NCBI GenBank assembly: GCA_013153795.1
Contig: JAADDV010000157.1
Span: forward strand, 1 to 9,628
Reading direction: 5' to 3'
Source: Aquificota bacterium
GTDB lineage: Bacteria; Aquificota; Aquificia; Aquificales; Hydrogenothermaceae
Length of the DNA: 9,628 bases
Shown: positions 1 through 5,327 of the stretch, one piece after another
Position numbering within the stretch: position 1 is the stretch's first letter
Layout of the letters: the number at the start of each line of letters is the position of its first letter
Translations under genes and position numbers: made by a program
The notes under the pieces: model-generated
The model's database searches: none
What the model saw: only the letters and a program-made list of their open reading frames with translations
Told to the model about the DNA's origin: nothing

Positions 1-66
1 AGCAGATGAAAAAAGATTTGGAAAATTTAAAATAAATGATTTATTTTATAAAAAAAACTTTAACTC

Positions 67-72
67 AAGAGG
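67..72 (+). promoter_or_regulatory. Ribosome-binding site of the PIN-module antitoxin
   Basis: AAGAGG lies five bases before the ATG at 78. It supports that ATG over the in-frame ATG at 36, which has no Shine-Dalgarno-like sequence before it and would add a 14-residue N-terminal extension unlike this antitoxin family. Confidence 0.65.
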
Positions 73-77
73 CTACC

Positions 78-257
78 ATGAAAATAATTGATATTGAAAA
101 ACTTCCTAAAAAAGCTCAAAAGGAACTTTTAGATTTTTATGAGTTTTTACTAAAAAAATATAAGAGAAAAAAAGTTCATAAGAAAATAGATGGAATTCTT
201 CCAAAAAAGGTAAAATCTTTTAAACCTATAAAAAGAGAAGATATATATGAAAGATAA
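78..257 (+). CDS. Small basic antitoxin of a PIN-domain toxin-antitoxin pair (VapB-like, DUF2281-like)
   Basis: A 59-residue protein encoded just upstream of a PIN-domain toxin and overlapping it by 11 bases, the usual antitoxin-first layout. Residues 5-27 (Asp-Ile-Glu-Lys-Leu-Pro then an amphipathic helix ending Asp-Phe-Tyr-Glu-Phe-Leu-Leu-Lys-Lys) resemble the short DUF2281-type partners of VapC toxins. The C-terminal half is lysine-rich and probably disordered until bound to the toxin. It is strikingly basic, about 20 Lys/Arg against 9 Asp/Glu, and shows no ribbon-helix-helix, AbrB or helix-turn-helix domain, so it may not be a classical DNA-binding autorepressor. The start at 78 is chosen for its Shine-Dalgarno sequence. 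The family assignment is by pattern and context only; expected role is neutralising the downstream RNase. Confidence 0.7.
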   Translation: MKIIDIEKLPKKAQKELLDFYEFLLKKYKRKKVHKKIDGILPKKVKSFKPIKREDIYER

Positions 258-663
258 GATATTTATTGATACAAATATCTGGTTATATGCCTTTATGGAA
301 GGAAATGAAGAAAAATCCTTAATCGCGAGAAAAATTATTGAGGAAAATACAGAAAGTATATGTTTAAGTACCCAAGTAATAAATGAAATTTGCATTAATC
401 TTCTAAAGAAAGCTGATTTTTCTGAAAAAGAAATACAGGAACTTATAGTTAATATGAGTAATGTATATGAGATTTGTCCAGTAGATATAAATGACTGTAT
501 AAAAGCTTCAGAGTTAAGAGAAAAATTTTATTTATCTTATTGGGACAGCTTGATAGTAGCTTCAGCATTAAATAGTAATTGCAGTATTTTATATTCTGAA
601 GACATGCAGCATAATCAGATAATAGAAAATAAACTTAGGATAATAAATCCTTTTAAAGGTTAA
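247..663 (+). CDS. PIN-domain ribonuclease toxin (VapC-like)
   Basis: A 138-residue protein of typical VapC size spanning one PIN domain. The acidic metal-binding residues are all visible: Asp8 in Phe-Ile-Asp-Thr-Asn at the N-terminus, Glu47 in Val-Ile-Asn-Glu, Asp100 in Tyr-Trp-Asp-Ser-Leu-Ile-Val-Ala-Ser-Ala, and Asp119 in Tyr-Ser-Glu-Asp-Met-Gln. PIN toxins are Mg/Mn-dependent endoribonucleases that often cut tRNA or rRNA; the target here cannot be read from sequence. It overlaps the upstream antitoxin by 11 bases, so translation is probably coupled, and an AGAGAAG sequence precedes its ATG. The catalytic set is intact and the reading frame unbroken, so it is probably functional. Its TAA shares bases with the stop of the convergent hypF. 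Confidence 0.88.
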   Translation: MKDKIFIDTNIWLYAFMEGNEEKSLIARKIIEENTESICLSTQVINEICINLLKKADFSEKEIQELIVNMSNVYEICPVDINDCIKASELREKFYLSYWDSLIVASALNSNCSILYSEDMQHNQIIENKLRIINPFKG

Positions 664-2906
664 GAAAATTTAAATACACCTGCTACTTGACCTAATGAAA
701 GACCTCCATCGTTAGCAGGGACTTTTTTATGAAGCAAAACAGGTATTTTTTCTTCTTGTATCAGATGGATTATCTTTTCTGTTAGAGGCTTATTCTGGAA
801 AACTCCTCCAGATAGTCCAAGTTTTAATCCGTTTGCCTTTTCCCTGTAAGCAGTTATTACAACCTCGGCTAAAGTATTTATAAATCTTGAAACTTTTGTT
901 TTTATTTCTGCTTTGTCTTCTATTAGGGCTGTAAAAATAGGTCTCCAGTCTATGAGATTTTCTTTTATCTCAAATGGATAGCTGTCCTCGACTGACCAAT
1001 CATAAAAATTTTCCATAATCATTCCAGATTGTCCTTCATATGACAAGACCTGTCTTATCCCTAAAATAGAAGAAGCAGCATCAAAAAGCCTTCCAACAGA
1101 GGAAGATAACGGAGCATTTAAGCCTTTTTCATAAGCTTTGTATAAAAGCTCAATTTCTTTCTCTTTAAAAGCTTTTTTTGTAAAGCTGTCTGGAATATCT
1201 TTTCCGAAAATATCAAACAGCAGGGATAAAGCAACTCTTCTTGGCTCTTTTACTGCCTTTTCTCCGCCAATAAGCTTAAAGTAATCAAAATGGAAACTTC
1301 TTTCATATCTGTTATAATCTGCTGTTAAAAACTCACCACCCCAGAATTTTCCATCTTCTCCGTATCCTGTGCCGTCCCAGCAAATAGCAAATATTTTTTC
1401 ATCTTTTATTTGGTTTTCTGCCATTAAAGAAAGTGCATGGGCATAGTGATGTTGAATCTGGATTAAAGGAATGCCTTTTTCTTTAGAAAGCTGCTTTGCC
1501 CAGTTTGTAGAATAATATCTTGGGTGCAGGTCTGACACGACTACATCCGGCTCAAAATCATAAAGCTTGAAAAATGAATAAATGATTTCTTCAAAGTTTC
1601 TGCAAGCATCTATTGTTTCTAAATCTCCAATATGCTGACTTAAAAAAGCCTTATCATCAAAGGCTATAGCGATAGTGTTTTTCTGATGTCCCCCTACTGC
1701 TAAAACCTTCTTATTTAGTTTGAAGGGCAGTTTTATAGGCAGCGGCGCATATCCACGGGAACGGCGTAAAAAGGATATTTTTTTATCTATTACTCTAACA
1801 ACGCTGTCATCTACTCTGTTTTTTATATCTCTGTTATGGGTTAGGATATAATCTGTAAATACAGACAGCTTCTCAAAAGCTTCTTCATTGTCTTTTACTA
1901 TCGGCTCATCTGATAAATTTGCAGAAGTCATAACAAGAGGTTTTCCATAGTCGTTTAAAAGAAGATGATGAAGTGGAGAATATGGAAGAAAAACTCCTAT
2001 TCTGTCTAGAAAAGGTGCTACTTCTTCGCTAAGGTCTGTGTTTTGTCTTTTTTTGATTACTACTATTGGCCTTTCTGGAGAAAAGATAACAGCTTCTTCA
2101 AAATCTGTAATATCTGCATACTTTTTTATCTGCTTTATATCTTTAAACATTACTGCAAAAGGTTTTTCACCTCTTTTTTTTCTTTCTCTTAAAGTGTTTA
2201 TAGCTTTATCGCTTGTTGCATCGCACACAAGATGAAATCCGCCTATTCCTTTTACTGCGAGGATTTTTCCTTCTTTCAAAAGCTGTATAGTCTTTTGCAG
2301 TGCTTCTTCTTTTTCTGCAACAAGTTTTTTATCCGATGTGTAGAGGCTTAAATGGGGACCACACACAGGACAGGCGTTAGGCTGGGCATGAAATCGTCTG
2401 TCTTTGGGATTTTCATACTCTTTCTGGCAGTCTGGACACATTTTAAACTTTTTCATAGTGGTATTTGGTCTGTCATAGGGCAGTTTCTCTATGATTGTAA
2501 AACGAGGACCACAATTAGTGCAGTTTATAAAAGGATATCTATACCGCCTATTTTTTGGGTCTGTAAGCTCTTTTAGGCATTCATTACAGGTTGATATGTC
2601 TGGCAATATGAAAACCTCTTTTTTGCCAGCTGATTTTGATTTTCTAATCTCAAAATCTTTAAAGTCAGTTAAAGGAAGCTCTTCAATTTCCTGTGAAAAT
2701 ATATGGGCAAGTGGTGGTTTTTCTGTCTGGATAGATATTAAAAACTGATTTATGTTTTTTTCTTCTCCTTGAATTTCAATAATAACCCCGTGGGTATCAT
2801 TTATAACATAACCTTTCAGATTTAATCTTTTTGCCAAATTAAAAACAAAAGGTCGAAATCCTACTCCCTGAACTGCTCCTGTTATGTGGAGTTTTATATG
2901 TTTCAC
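660..2906 (-). CDS. hypF: Carbamoyltransferase HypF, [NiFe]-hydrogenase maturation
   Basis: HypF uses carbamoyl phosphate and ATP to make a carbamoyl-adenylate and transfers the carbamoyl group to the C-terminal cysteine of HypE, the first step in making the cyanide ligands of the [NiFe] site in the cytoplasm. At 748 residues it is full length. In order: acylphosphatase domain (about 1-90, Gly-Phe-Arg-Pro with Arg18, and Asn36); two zinc fingers of spacing C-x2-C-x18-C-x2-C (Cys107/110/129/132 and Cys157/160/179/182); a YrdC-like adenylation domain (about 204-390); and a Kae1-like carbamoyltransferase domain with His-His-Tyr-Ala-His at 486-490, Asp511 in Trp-Asp-Gly-Thr-Gly-Tyr-Gly, and Asp733 in Pro-Ala-Asn-Asp-Gly-Gly. 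The start codon is GTG, overlapping the TAG of the RelE-like gene by one base. It lacks intergenic DNA at either end. GC content is visibly higher than in hypA. Confidence 0.97.
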   Translation of the reverse strand: MKHIKLHITGAVQGVGFRPFVFNLAKRLNLKGYVINDTHGVIIEIQGEEKNINQFLISIQTEKPPLAHIFSQEIEELPLTDFKDFEIRKSKSAGKKEVFILPDISTCNECLKELTDPKNRRYRYPFINCTNCGPRFTIIEKLPYDRPNTTMKKFKMCPDCQKEYENPKDRRFHAQPNACPVCGPHLSLYTSDKKLVAEKEEALQKTIQLLKEGKILAVKGIGGFHLVCDATSDKAINTLRERKKRGEKPFAVMFKDIKQIKKYADITDFEEAVIFSPERPIVVIKKRQNTDLSEEVAPFLDRIGVFLPYSPLHHLLLNDYGKPLVMTSANLSDEPIVKDNEEAFEKLSVFTDYILTHNRDIKNRVDDSVVRVIDKKISFLRRSRGYAPLPIKLPFKLNKKVLAVGGHQKNTIAIAFDDKAFLSQHIGDLETIDACRNFEEIIYSFFKLYDFEPDVVVSDLHPRYYSTNWAKQLSKEKGIPLIQIQHHYAHALSLMAENQIKDEKIFAICWDGTGYGEDGKFWGGEFLTADYNRYERSFHFDYFKLIGGEKAVKEPRRVALSLLFDIFGKDIPDSFTKKAFKEKEIELLYKAYEKGLNAPLSSSVGRLFDAASSILGIRQVLSYEGQSGMIMENFYDWSVEDSYPFEIKENLIDWRPIFTALIEDKAEIKTKVSRFINTLAEVVITAYREKANGLKLGLSGGVFQNKPLTEKIIHLIQEEKIPVLLHKKVPANDGGLSLGQVAGVFKFS

Positions 2907-3166
2907 TAATAAATCTCTCCTCTATGGGCTATCCTGATTATAAGTATTATTAGTTCATTTTCTCTTTCTTCAAAAATTACTCTGTATTTTCCTACCCTTA
3001 ACCGTTTTAAGCCTTTGTATTTTCCTTTTAAAGGCTTTATATTGTTTTTTAACAGCTGTGGGTTTTGAGCTAAAATATCTAGCTTTTCGATTATTAAATT
3101 TTGAACATGCTTGGGTAATTTATTTAAATCCCTAAATGCCGTTTTAGTCAATTCTACTCTATACAT
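2906..3166 (-). CDS. RelE/ParE-family toxin, probable mRNA interferase
   Basis: An 86-residue protein with the complete RelE/ParE fold signature: N-terminal Tyr-Arg-Val-Glu-Leu-Thr-Lys-Thr-Ala, two helices with Leu-Asn-Lys-Leu-Pro at 14-18, then Leu-Lys-Gly at 46-48, the core Leu-Lys-Arg-Leu-Arg-Val-Gly-Lys-Tyr-Arg-Val-Ile-Phe at 53-65, and a C-terminal Ala-His-Arg-Gly-Glu-Ile-Tyr. Lys54, Arg57, Arg62, Arg82 and Tyr86 are candidates for the basic and aromatic residues that RelE enzymes use to cut ribosome-bound mRNA. A ParE-type (gyrase) activity cannot be excluded, but the terminal Arg and Tyr favour RelE. Its ATG overlaps the antitoxin stop by one base (TAATG) and its TAG overlaps the hypF GTG by one base, so three genes are read in close coupling. 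Confidence 0.88.
   Translation of the reverse strand: MYRVELTKTAFRDLNKLPKHVQNLIIEKLDILAQNPQLLKNNIKPLKGKYKGLKRLRVGKYRVIFEERENELIILIIRIAHRGEIY
2916..2922 (-). promoter_or_regulatory. Ribosome-binding site of hypF
   Basis: Read on the minus strand this is GAGGAGA, nine bases before the GTG start of hypF and inside the last codons of the RelE-like gene. It supports GTG at 2906 as the real hypF start and suggests hypF can be translated from a message that also carries the toxin. Confidence 0.6.
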
Positions 3167-3396
3167 TAATCAAGTCCTAGTTGTTTTTTTACTTCTTCTA
3201 ATGGTATTAATTCATCTTTACCCTCTTCTAAATCTTTAAGTCTTTTCTCTGCAATTTTTACGTCCAGATAGTCAAAGTAATACATTAAAGCATCTCTTAT
3301 AATGTGGCTTTTCTTTTCTCCAAGCTCTTTTGCTATTTCATCAAGTTCTTTTGCAATTTCTTCATCTAATGAAATATTTAATCTAACATGTGCCAT
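3166..3396 (-). CDS. Ribbon-helix-helix antitoxin (RelB-like) paired with the RelE-like toxin
   Basis: A 76-residue protein. Residues 2-44 fit a MetJ/Arc/CopG ribbon-helix-helix DNA-binding domain: the strand His-Val-Arg-Leu-Asn-Ile-Ser-Leu, a helix over Glu-Ile-Ala-Lys-Glu-Leu-Asp, then Lys-Lys-Ser-His-Ile-Ile-Arg-Asp-Ala-Leu in the second helix. The acidic C-terminal tail (45-76, with Asp-Leu-Glu-Glu-Gly and Pro-Leu-Glu-Glu-Val) is the likely toxin-binding segment. AGAGGTG lies five bases before the ATG. Antitoxins of this kind normally repress their own operon; the direct repeats just upstream are a plausible operator. The gene is the first of the toxin-antitoxin pair inserted between hypA and hypF. 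Confidence 0.85.
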   Translation of the reverse strand: MAHVRLNISLDEEIAKELDEIAKELGEKKSHIIRDALMYYFDYLDVKIAEKRLKDLEEGKDELIPLEEVKKQLGLD

Positions 3397-3411
3397 TTTT
3401 ACACCTCTTTT

Positions 3412-3430
3412 TACGCAAGATTATACGCAA
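3412..3430. repeat. Direct repeat TACGCAA x2 with 12-base period, candidate antitoxin operator
   Basis: TACGCAA occurs at 3412-3418 and again at 3424-3430, a 12-base step that is roughly one helical turn. The repeats lie between the candidate -35 element and the start of the ribbon-helix-helix antitoxin gene. Such proteins commonly bind tandem short sites as dimers, so this is a reasonable operator candidate. Function is inferred from position. Confidence 0.45.
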
Positions 3431-3460
3431 TAATATGCTTTTTTCTGCATTAAATGTCAA
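3430..3460 (-). promoter_or_regulatory. Candidate sigma-70-type promoter of the RelBE-like module
   Basis: On the minus strand a perfect TTGACA (3460-3455) begins two bases past the hypA stop codon. A TATTAT hexamer (3435-3430) follows after 19 bases, slightly longer than ideal. A perfect TATAAT at 3425-3420 has no matching -35 element. The toxin-antitoxin pair, and hypF behind it, could therefore be transcribed independently of hypA. Confidence 0.45.
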
Positions 3461-3461
3461 A

Positions 3462-3806
3462 CTATGTTTCAAGTTCAAGGCTCATAAGATACATATCTTC
3501 TCCATCTAATATTTTTAAATTAAAACCTCTGCAATATGGACATATAAAGTGATTATCTTTTATTACAAATTCTTTCTGACAATCTTCACAAAAGGCAATA
3601 ATATCTTGTATTATTATTTCAAGCTGAGCATTTTCACATATAGTTTTTTCTTTAAAAGTATCAAAAGCCAATTTTAAAAGATGTGGCTCTATGCCTGACA
3701 TTTTTCCAATTTTAACAACAACTTTAGAAACAGATTTTGCGTTATTTTGTATTGCATTTTTTTCTATTAAAGTTAAAAGACTTTGAACAACAGAAAATTC
3801 ATGCAA
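3462..3806 (-). CDS. hypA: Hydrogenase nickel-incorporation protein HypA
   Basis: HypA is a small cytoplasmic metallochaperone that works with HypB to deliver nickel to the [NiFe]-hydrogenase large subunit. I place the start at TTG (3806-3804), giving a 114-residue protein that begins Met-His-Glu-Phe-Ser; His2 is the essential nickel ligand of the family and must directly follow the initiator Met. An upstream ATG at 3851 would bury this His at position 17. The zinc site is intact: Cys73-x2-Cys76 and Cys89-x2-Cys92 in Phe-Cys-Glu-Asp-Cys and Ile-Cys-Pro-Tyr-Cys. Gly34-Lys-Met-Ser-Gly is the conserved loop. An AGGAGAG site six bases upstream supports the TTG start. It is divergent from the gap gene and upstream of the toxin-antitoxin pair and hypF. 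Confidence 0.93.
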   Translation of the reverse strand: MHEFSVVQSLLTLIEKNAIQNNAKSVSKVVVKIGKMSGIEPHLLKLAFDTFKEKTICENAQLEIIIQDIIAFCEDCQKEFVIKDNHFICPYCRGFNLKILDGEDMYLMSLELET

Positions 3807-3812
3807 TTTAAA

Positions 3813-3819
3813 CTCTCCT
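3813..3819 (-). promoter_or_regulatory. Ribosome-binding site deciding the TTG start of hypA
   Basis: Minus-strand AGGAGAG is followed by six bases (TTTAAA) and then TTG at 3806. This is an almost ideal Shine-Dalgarno spacing and sits downstream of the alternative ATG at 3851, so the longer product is unlikely. Confidence 0.8.
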
Positions 3820-3861
3820 AGAGCTTTTTTATCAAATGAAAGATATAACAAAATTTCCAGT

Positions 3862-3871
3862 ATTATATAAT
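3862..3871. promoter_or_regulatory. Palindromic -10 element in the divergent hypA / gap intergenic region
   Basis: ATTATATAAT is a perfect 10-base palindrome that gives a consensus TATAAT on both strands: 3866-3871 reading towards the gap gene and 3867-3862 reading towards hypA. Start sites about seven bases further on would give leaders of roughly 27 and 50 bases. I see no good -35 hexamer at 16-18 bases for either direction, so the promoter call rests on the -10 alone. Confidence 0.4.
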
Positions 3872-3893
3872 GTTAATGACAAAAACTTTTTCT

Positions 3894-3900
3894 GGAGGAG
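3894..3900 (+). promoter_or_regulatory. Ribosome-binding site of the gap gene
   Basis: GGAGGAG four bases before ATG 3905 decides the start of the dehydrogenase. It excludes an in-frame ATG at 3836 that would add 23 residues ahead of the canonical Lys-Val-Gly-Ile-Asn-Gly-Phe-Gly N-terminus and run into the hypA start region. Confidence 0.85.
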
Positions 3901-3904
3901 ATTT

Positions 3905-4912
3905 ATGACTATAAAGGTTGGTATTAATGGATTTGGGAGAATTGGGAGAAATTTTTTTCGAGCTTGTGTAGGAAATGAAGAAATAGAAATTGTAGGAATA
4001 AATGACTTAACAGATGCTCATACTCTAGCACATCTTCTAAAGTATGACTCTGTTCATGGAAGATTTAATGGAACTGTTGAAGTAAAAGGAAATAGCATAA
4101 TAGTTAATGGAAAAGAGATAGAAGTTACAGCAATAAAAGACCCTGCACAACTTCCATGGAAAGATTTAGGAGTTGACGTTGTTATAGAATCTACAGGGGT
4201 TTTCAGAGATAGAGAAGGAGCAGGAAAACATTTAGAAGCAGGAGCTAAAAAAGTTATCATATCTGCACCAGGAAAAAATCCAGACCTTACAGTTGTTTTA
4301 GGAGTTAATGAAGACCAATATGACCCAGAAAAACATTATATAATCTCAAATGCTTCATGCACAACAAACTGTCTTGCACCTATTGCAAAAGTTTTAAACA
4401 ACGAGTTTGGAATTGTAAAAGGGTATATGGTCACTGTTCATGCATACACAAACGACCAGAGAATTCTTGATCTTCCGCACAAAGACCTTAGAAGAGCAAG
4501 AGCTGCAGCTATAAACATAATACCAACAACAACAGGAGCTGCAAAAGCAGTTGGAGAGGTTTTACCTGAGCTTAAAGGAAAACTAGATGGAACAGCTAGA
4601 AGAGTTCCTGTAGCTGATGGTTCTTTAGTAGACCTTACAGTATTATTAGAAAAAGAAACAACAGAAGAAGAGATAAACGCTAAAATGAAGGAATATGCAG
4701 AAGGGTCTATGAAAGGAATATTAGAATACTGCGAAGATCCAATTGTTTCTCAGGATATTGTAGGAAATCCCCACTCTTCAATATTTGATGCTTTATCTAC
4801 AAAAGTTATTGAAGGAAACTTTGTTCATGTTTCATCATGGTATGATAACGAGTGGGGTTATTCAAATAGGTTAAAAGATTTAGTTCTTTTTATGGCTAAA
4901 AAAGGATTATAA
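3905..4912 (+). CDS. gap: Glyceraldehyde-3-phosphate dehydrogenase, NAD-type
   Basis: Cytoplasmic tetrameric enzyme that interconverts glyceraldehyde 3-phosphate and 1,3-bisphosphoglycerate; in an autotroph it would run mainly towards gluconeogenesis. The 335-residue length is normal. The Rossmann motif Gly-Phe-Gly-Arg-Ile-Gly-Arg is at 9-15. The catalytic Cys152 sits in Ala-Ser-Cys-Thr-Thr-Asn-Cys, and the general-base His is in Thr-Val-His-Ala-Tyr-Thr. Asp34 after the second strand and the Leu-Pro pair in Asp-Leu-Pro-His-Lys-Asp are residues associated with NAD rather than NADP preference. The conserved C-terminal Trp-Tyr-Asp-Asn-Glu-Trp-Gly-Tyr-Ser is present. It is divergent from hypA and ended by a strong terminator, so it may be a largely single-gene transcript. 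Confidence 0.97.
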   Translation: MTIKVGINGFGRIGRNFFRACVGNEEIEIVGINDLTDAHTLAHLLKYDSVHGRFNGTVEVKGNSIIVNGKEIEVTAIKDPAQLPWKDLGVDVVIESTGVFRDREGAGKHLEAGAKKVIISAPGKNPDLTVVLGVNEDQYDPEKHYIISNASCTTNCLAPIAKVLNNEFGIVKGYMVTVHAYTNDQRILDLPHKDLRRARAAAINIIPTTTGAAKAVGEVLPELKGKLDGTARRVPVADGSLVDLTVLLEKETTEEEINAKMKEYAEGSMKGILEYCEDPIVSQDIVGNPHSSIFDALSTKVIEGNFVHVSSWYDNEWGYSNRLKDLVLFMAKKGL

Positions 4913-4915
4913 AAC

Positions 4916-4939
4916 AAAGCCCCTTTTTGGGGGCTTTTT
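4916..4939 (+). terminator. Intrinsic terminator after gap
   Basis: An eight-pair stem (AAAGCCCC at 4916-4923 with GGGGCTTT at 4930-4937) closes a six-base loop and is followed by a T-tract ending at 4939. The left arm begins only three bases after the gap stop codon, and the T-tract ends next to the AAGGAG of the following gene. Confidence 0.9.
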
Positions 4940-4952
4940 AAAGGAGAAAAAG

Positions 4953-5291
4953 ATGGCTATAAAACTTTATCCAATAGCTGAAAAATTTAATGATAAAGAA
5001 GCTTACTCAGAAATCCTTTTAGAAACACCAGAATTTGCAATTTTCCATGTGTATGTAAAAAAAGGTCAAAAAGTAGACCTTCATACATCAAACGCATATA
5101 TGATTATCACAGTTATTCAAGGGAAAGGAAAGTTCTTTGTAGGTAGTGAAGAAAATATAGAACACCTTTCAGAAGAAGAAACAATCGTGTATGAAAAAGG
5201 AGAGCTTCATGGATATGAAGCTGAAGAAGATATGATTGTTCAGGTTGTAGCTGTCCCAAATCCATTACTACATCAATTTGATGAAGTTTAA
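4953..5291 (+). CDS. Small single-domain cupin protein
   Basis: A 112-residue protein that matches one cupin beta-barrel. Gly38-x5-His44 and Gln-Gly57-Lys-Gly fit the first cupin motif, and Gly83-Glu-Leu-His86-Gly fits the second. Only two of the usual four metal ligands are seen: the second His of the His-x-His pair is Ser46 and the motif-1 Glu is not evident, so metal binding may be weak or altered. Substrate and reaction are unknown. Start is supported by AAGGAG six bases before the ATG. It follows the gap terminator with no room for a normal promoter between, and leads the cluster of repair genes after a 36-base gap. Whether it works with the dehydrogenase or the downstream nuclease genes is open. 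Confidence 0.75.
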   Translation: MAIKLYPIAEKFNDKEAYSEILLETPEFAIFHVYVKKGQKVDLHTSNAYMIITVIQGKGKFFVGSEENIEHLSEEETIVYEKGELHGYEAEEDMIVQVVAVPNPLLHQFDEV

Positions 5292-5327
5292 ACTTTACAA
5301 AATATTTTAGTGTATTAATTTTTAGTT

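Noticed and set aside
1..35. Possible C-terminal tail of an upstream plus-strand gene, ending at TAA 33-35
   Set aside because: Only ten codons are visible, a second frame is also open from base 2 to a TGA at 89-91, and neither tail can be tied to a family. It may be real, but the window does not support a call.
18..52. Promoter-like TTGGAA followed by TATTTT or TATAAA ahead of the PIN antitoxin
   Set aside because: The TATAAA match needs a 23-base spacer and the 18-base-spaced TATTTT is a poor hexamer. In DNA this AT-rich such matches are common by chance.
150..395. Minus-strand reading frame opposite the PIN antitoxin and toxin
   Set aside because: It lies antisense to two genes with clear family signatures and its Phe/Ile/Ser-rich composition is that of a shadow frame.
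2038..2748. Three plus-strand frames inside hypF, including one with Cys and Trp residues
   Set aside because: They are antisense to the zinc-finger and YrdC regions of an intact HypF, lack ribosome-binding sites and match no known pattern.
3397..3461. Terminator after hypA
   Set aside because: No GC stem with a T-tract is present in this 65-base gap; the visible signals are promoter- and operator-like instead.
3836..3904. Longer N-terminus for the dehydrogenase from ATG 3836
   Set aside because: The extra 23 residues are unlike the family, and GGAGGAG just before ATG 3905 marks the real start.
4054..4260. Minus-strand frame inside gap
   Set aside because: Antisense to a highly conserved enzyme; Pro/Ser/Thr-rich shadow composition with no ribosome-binding site.
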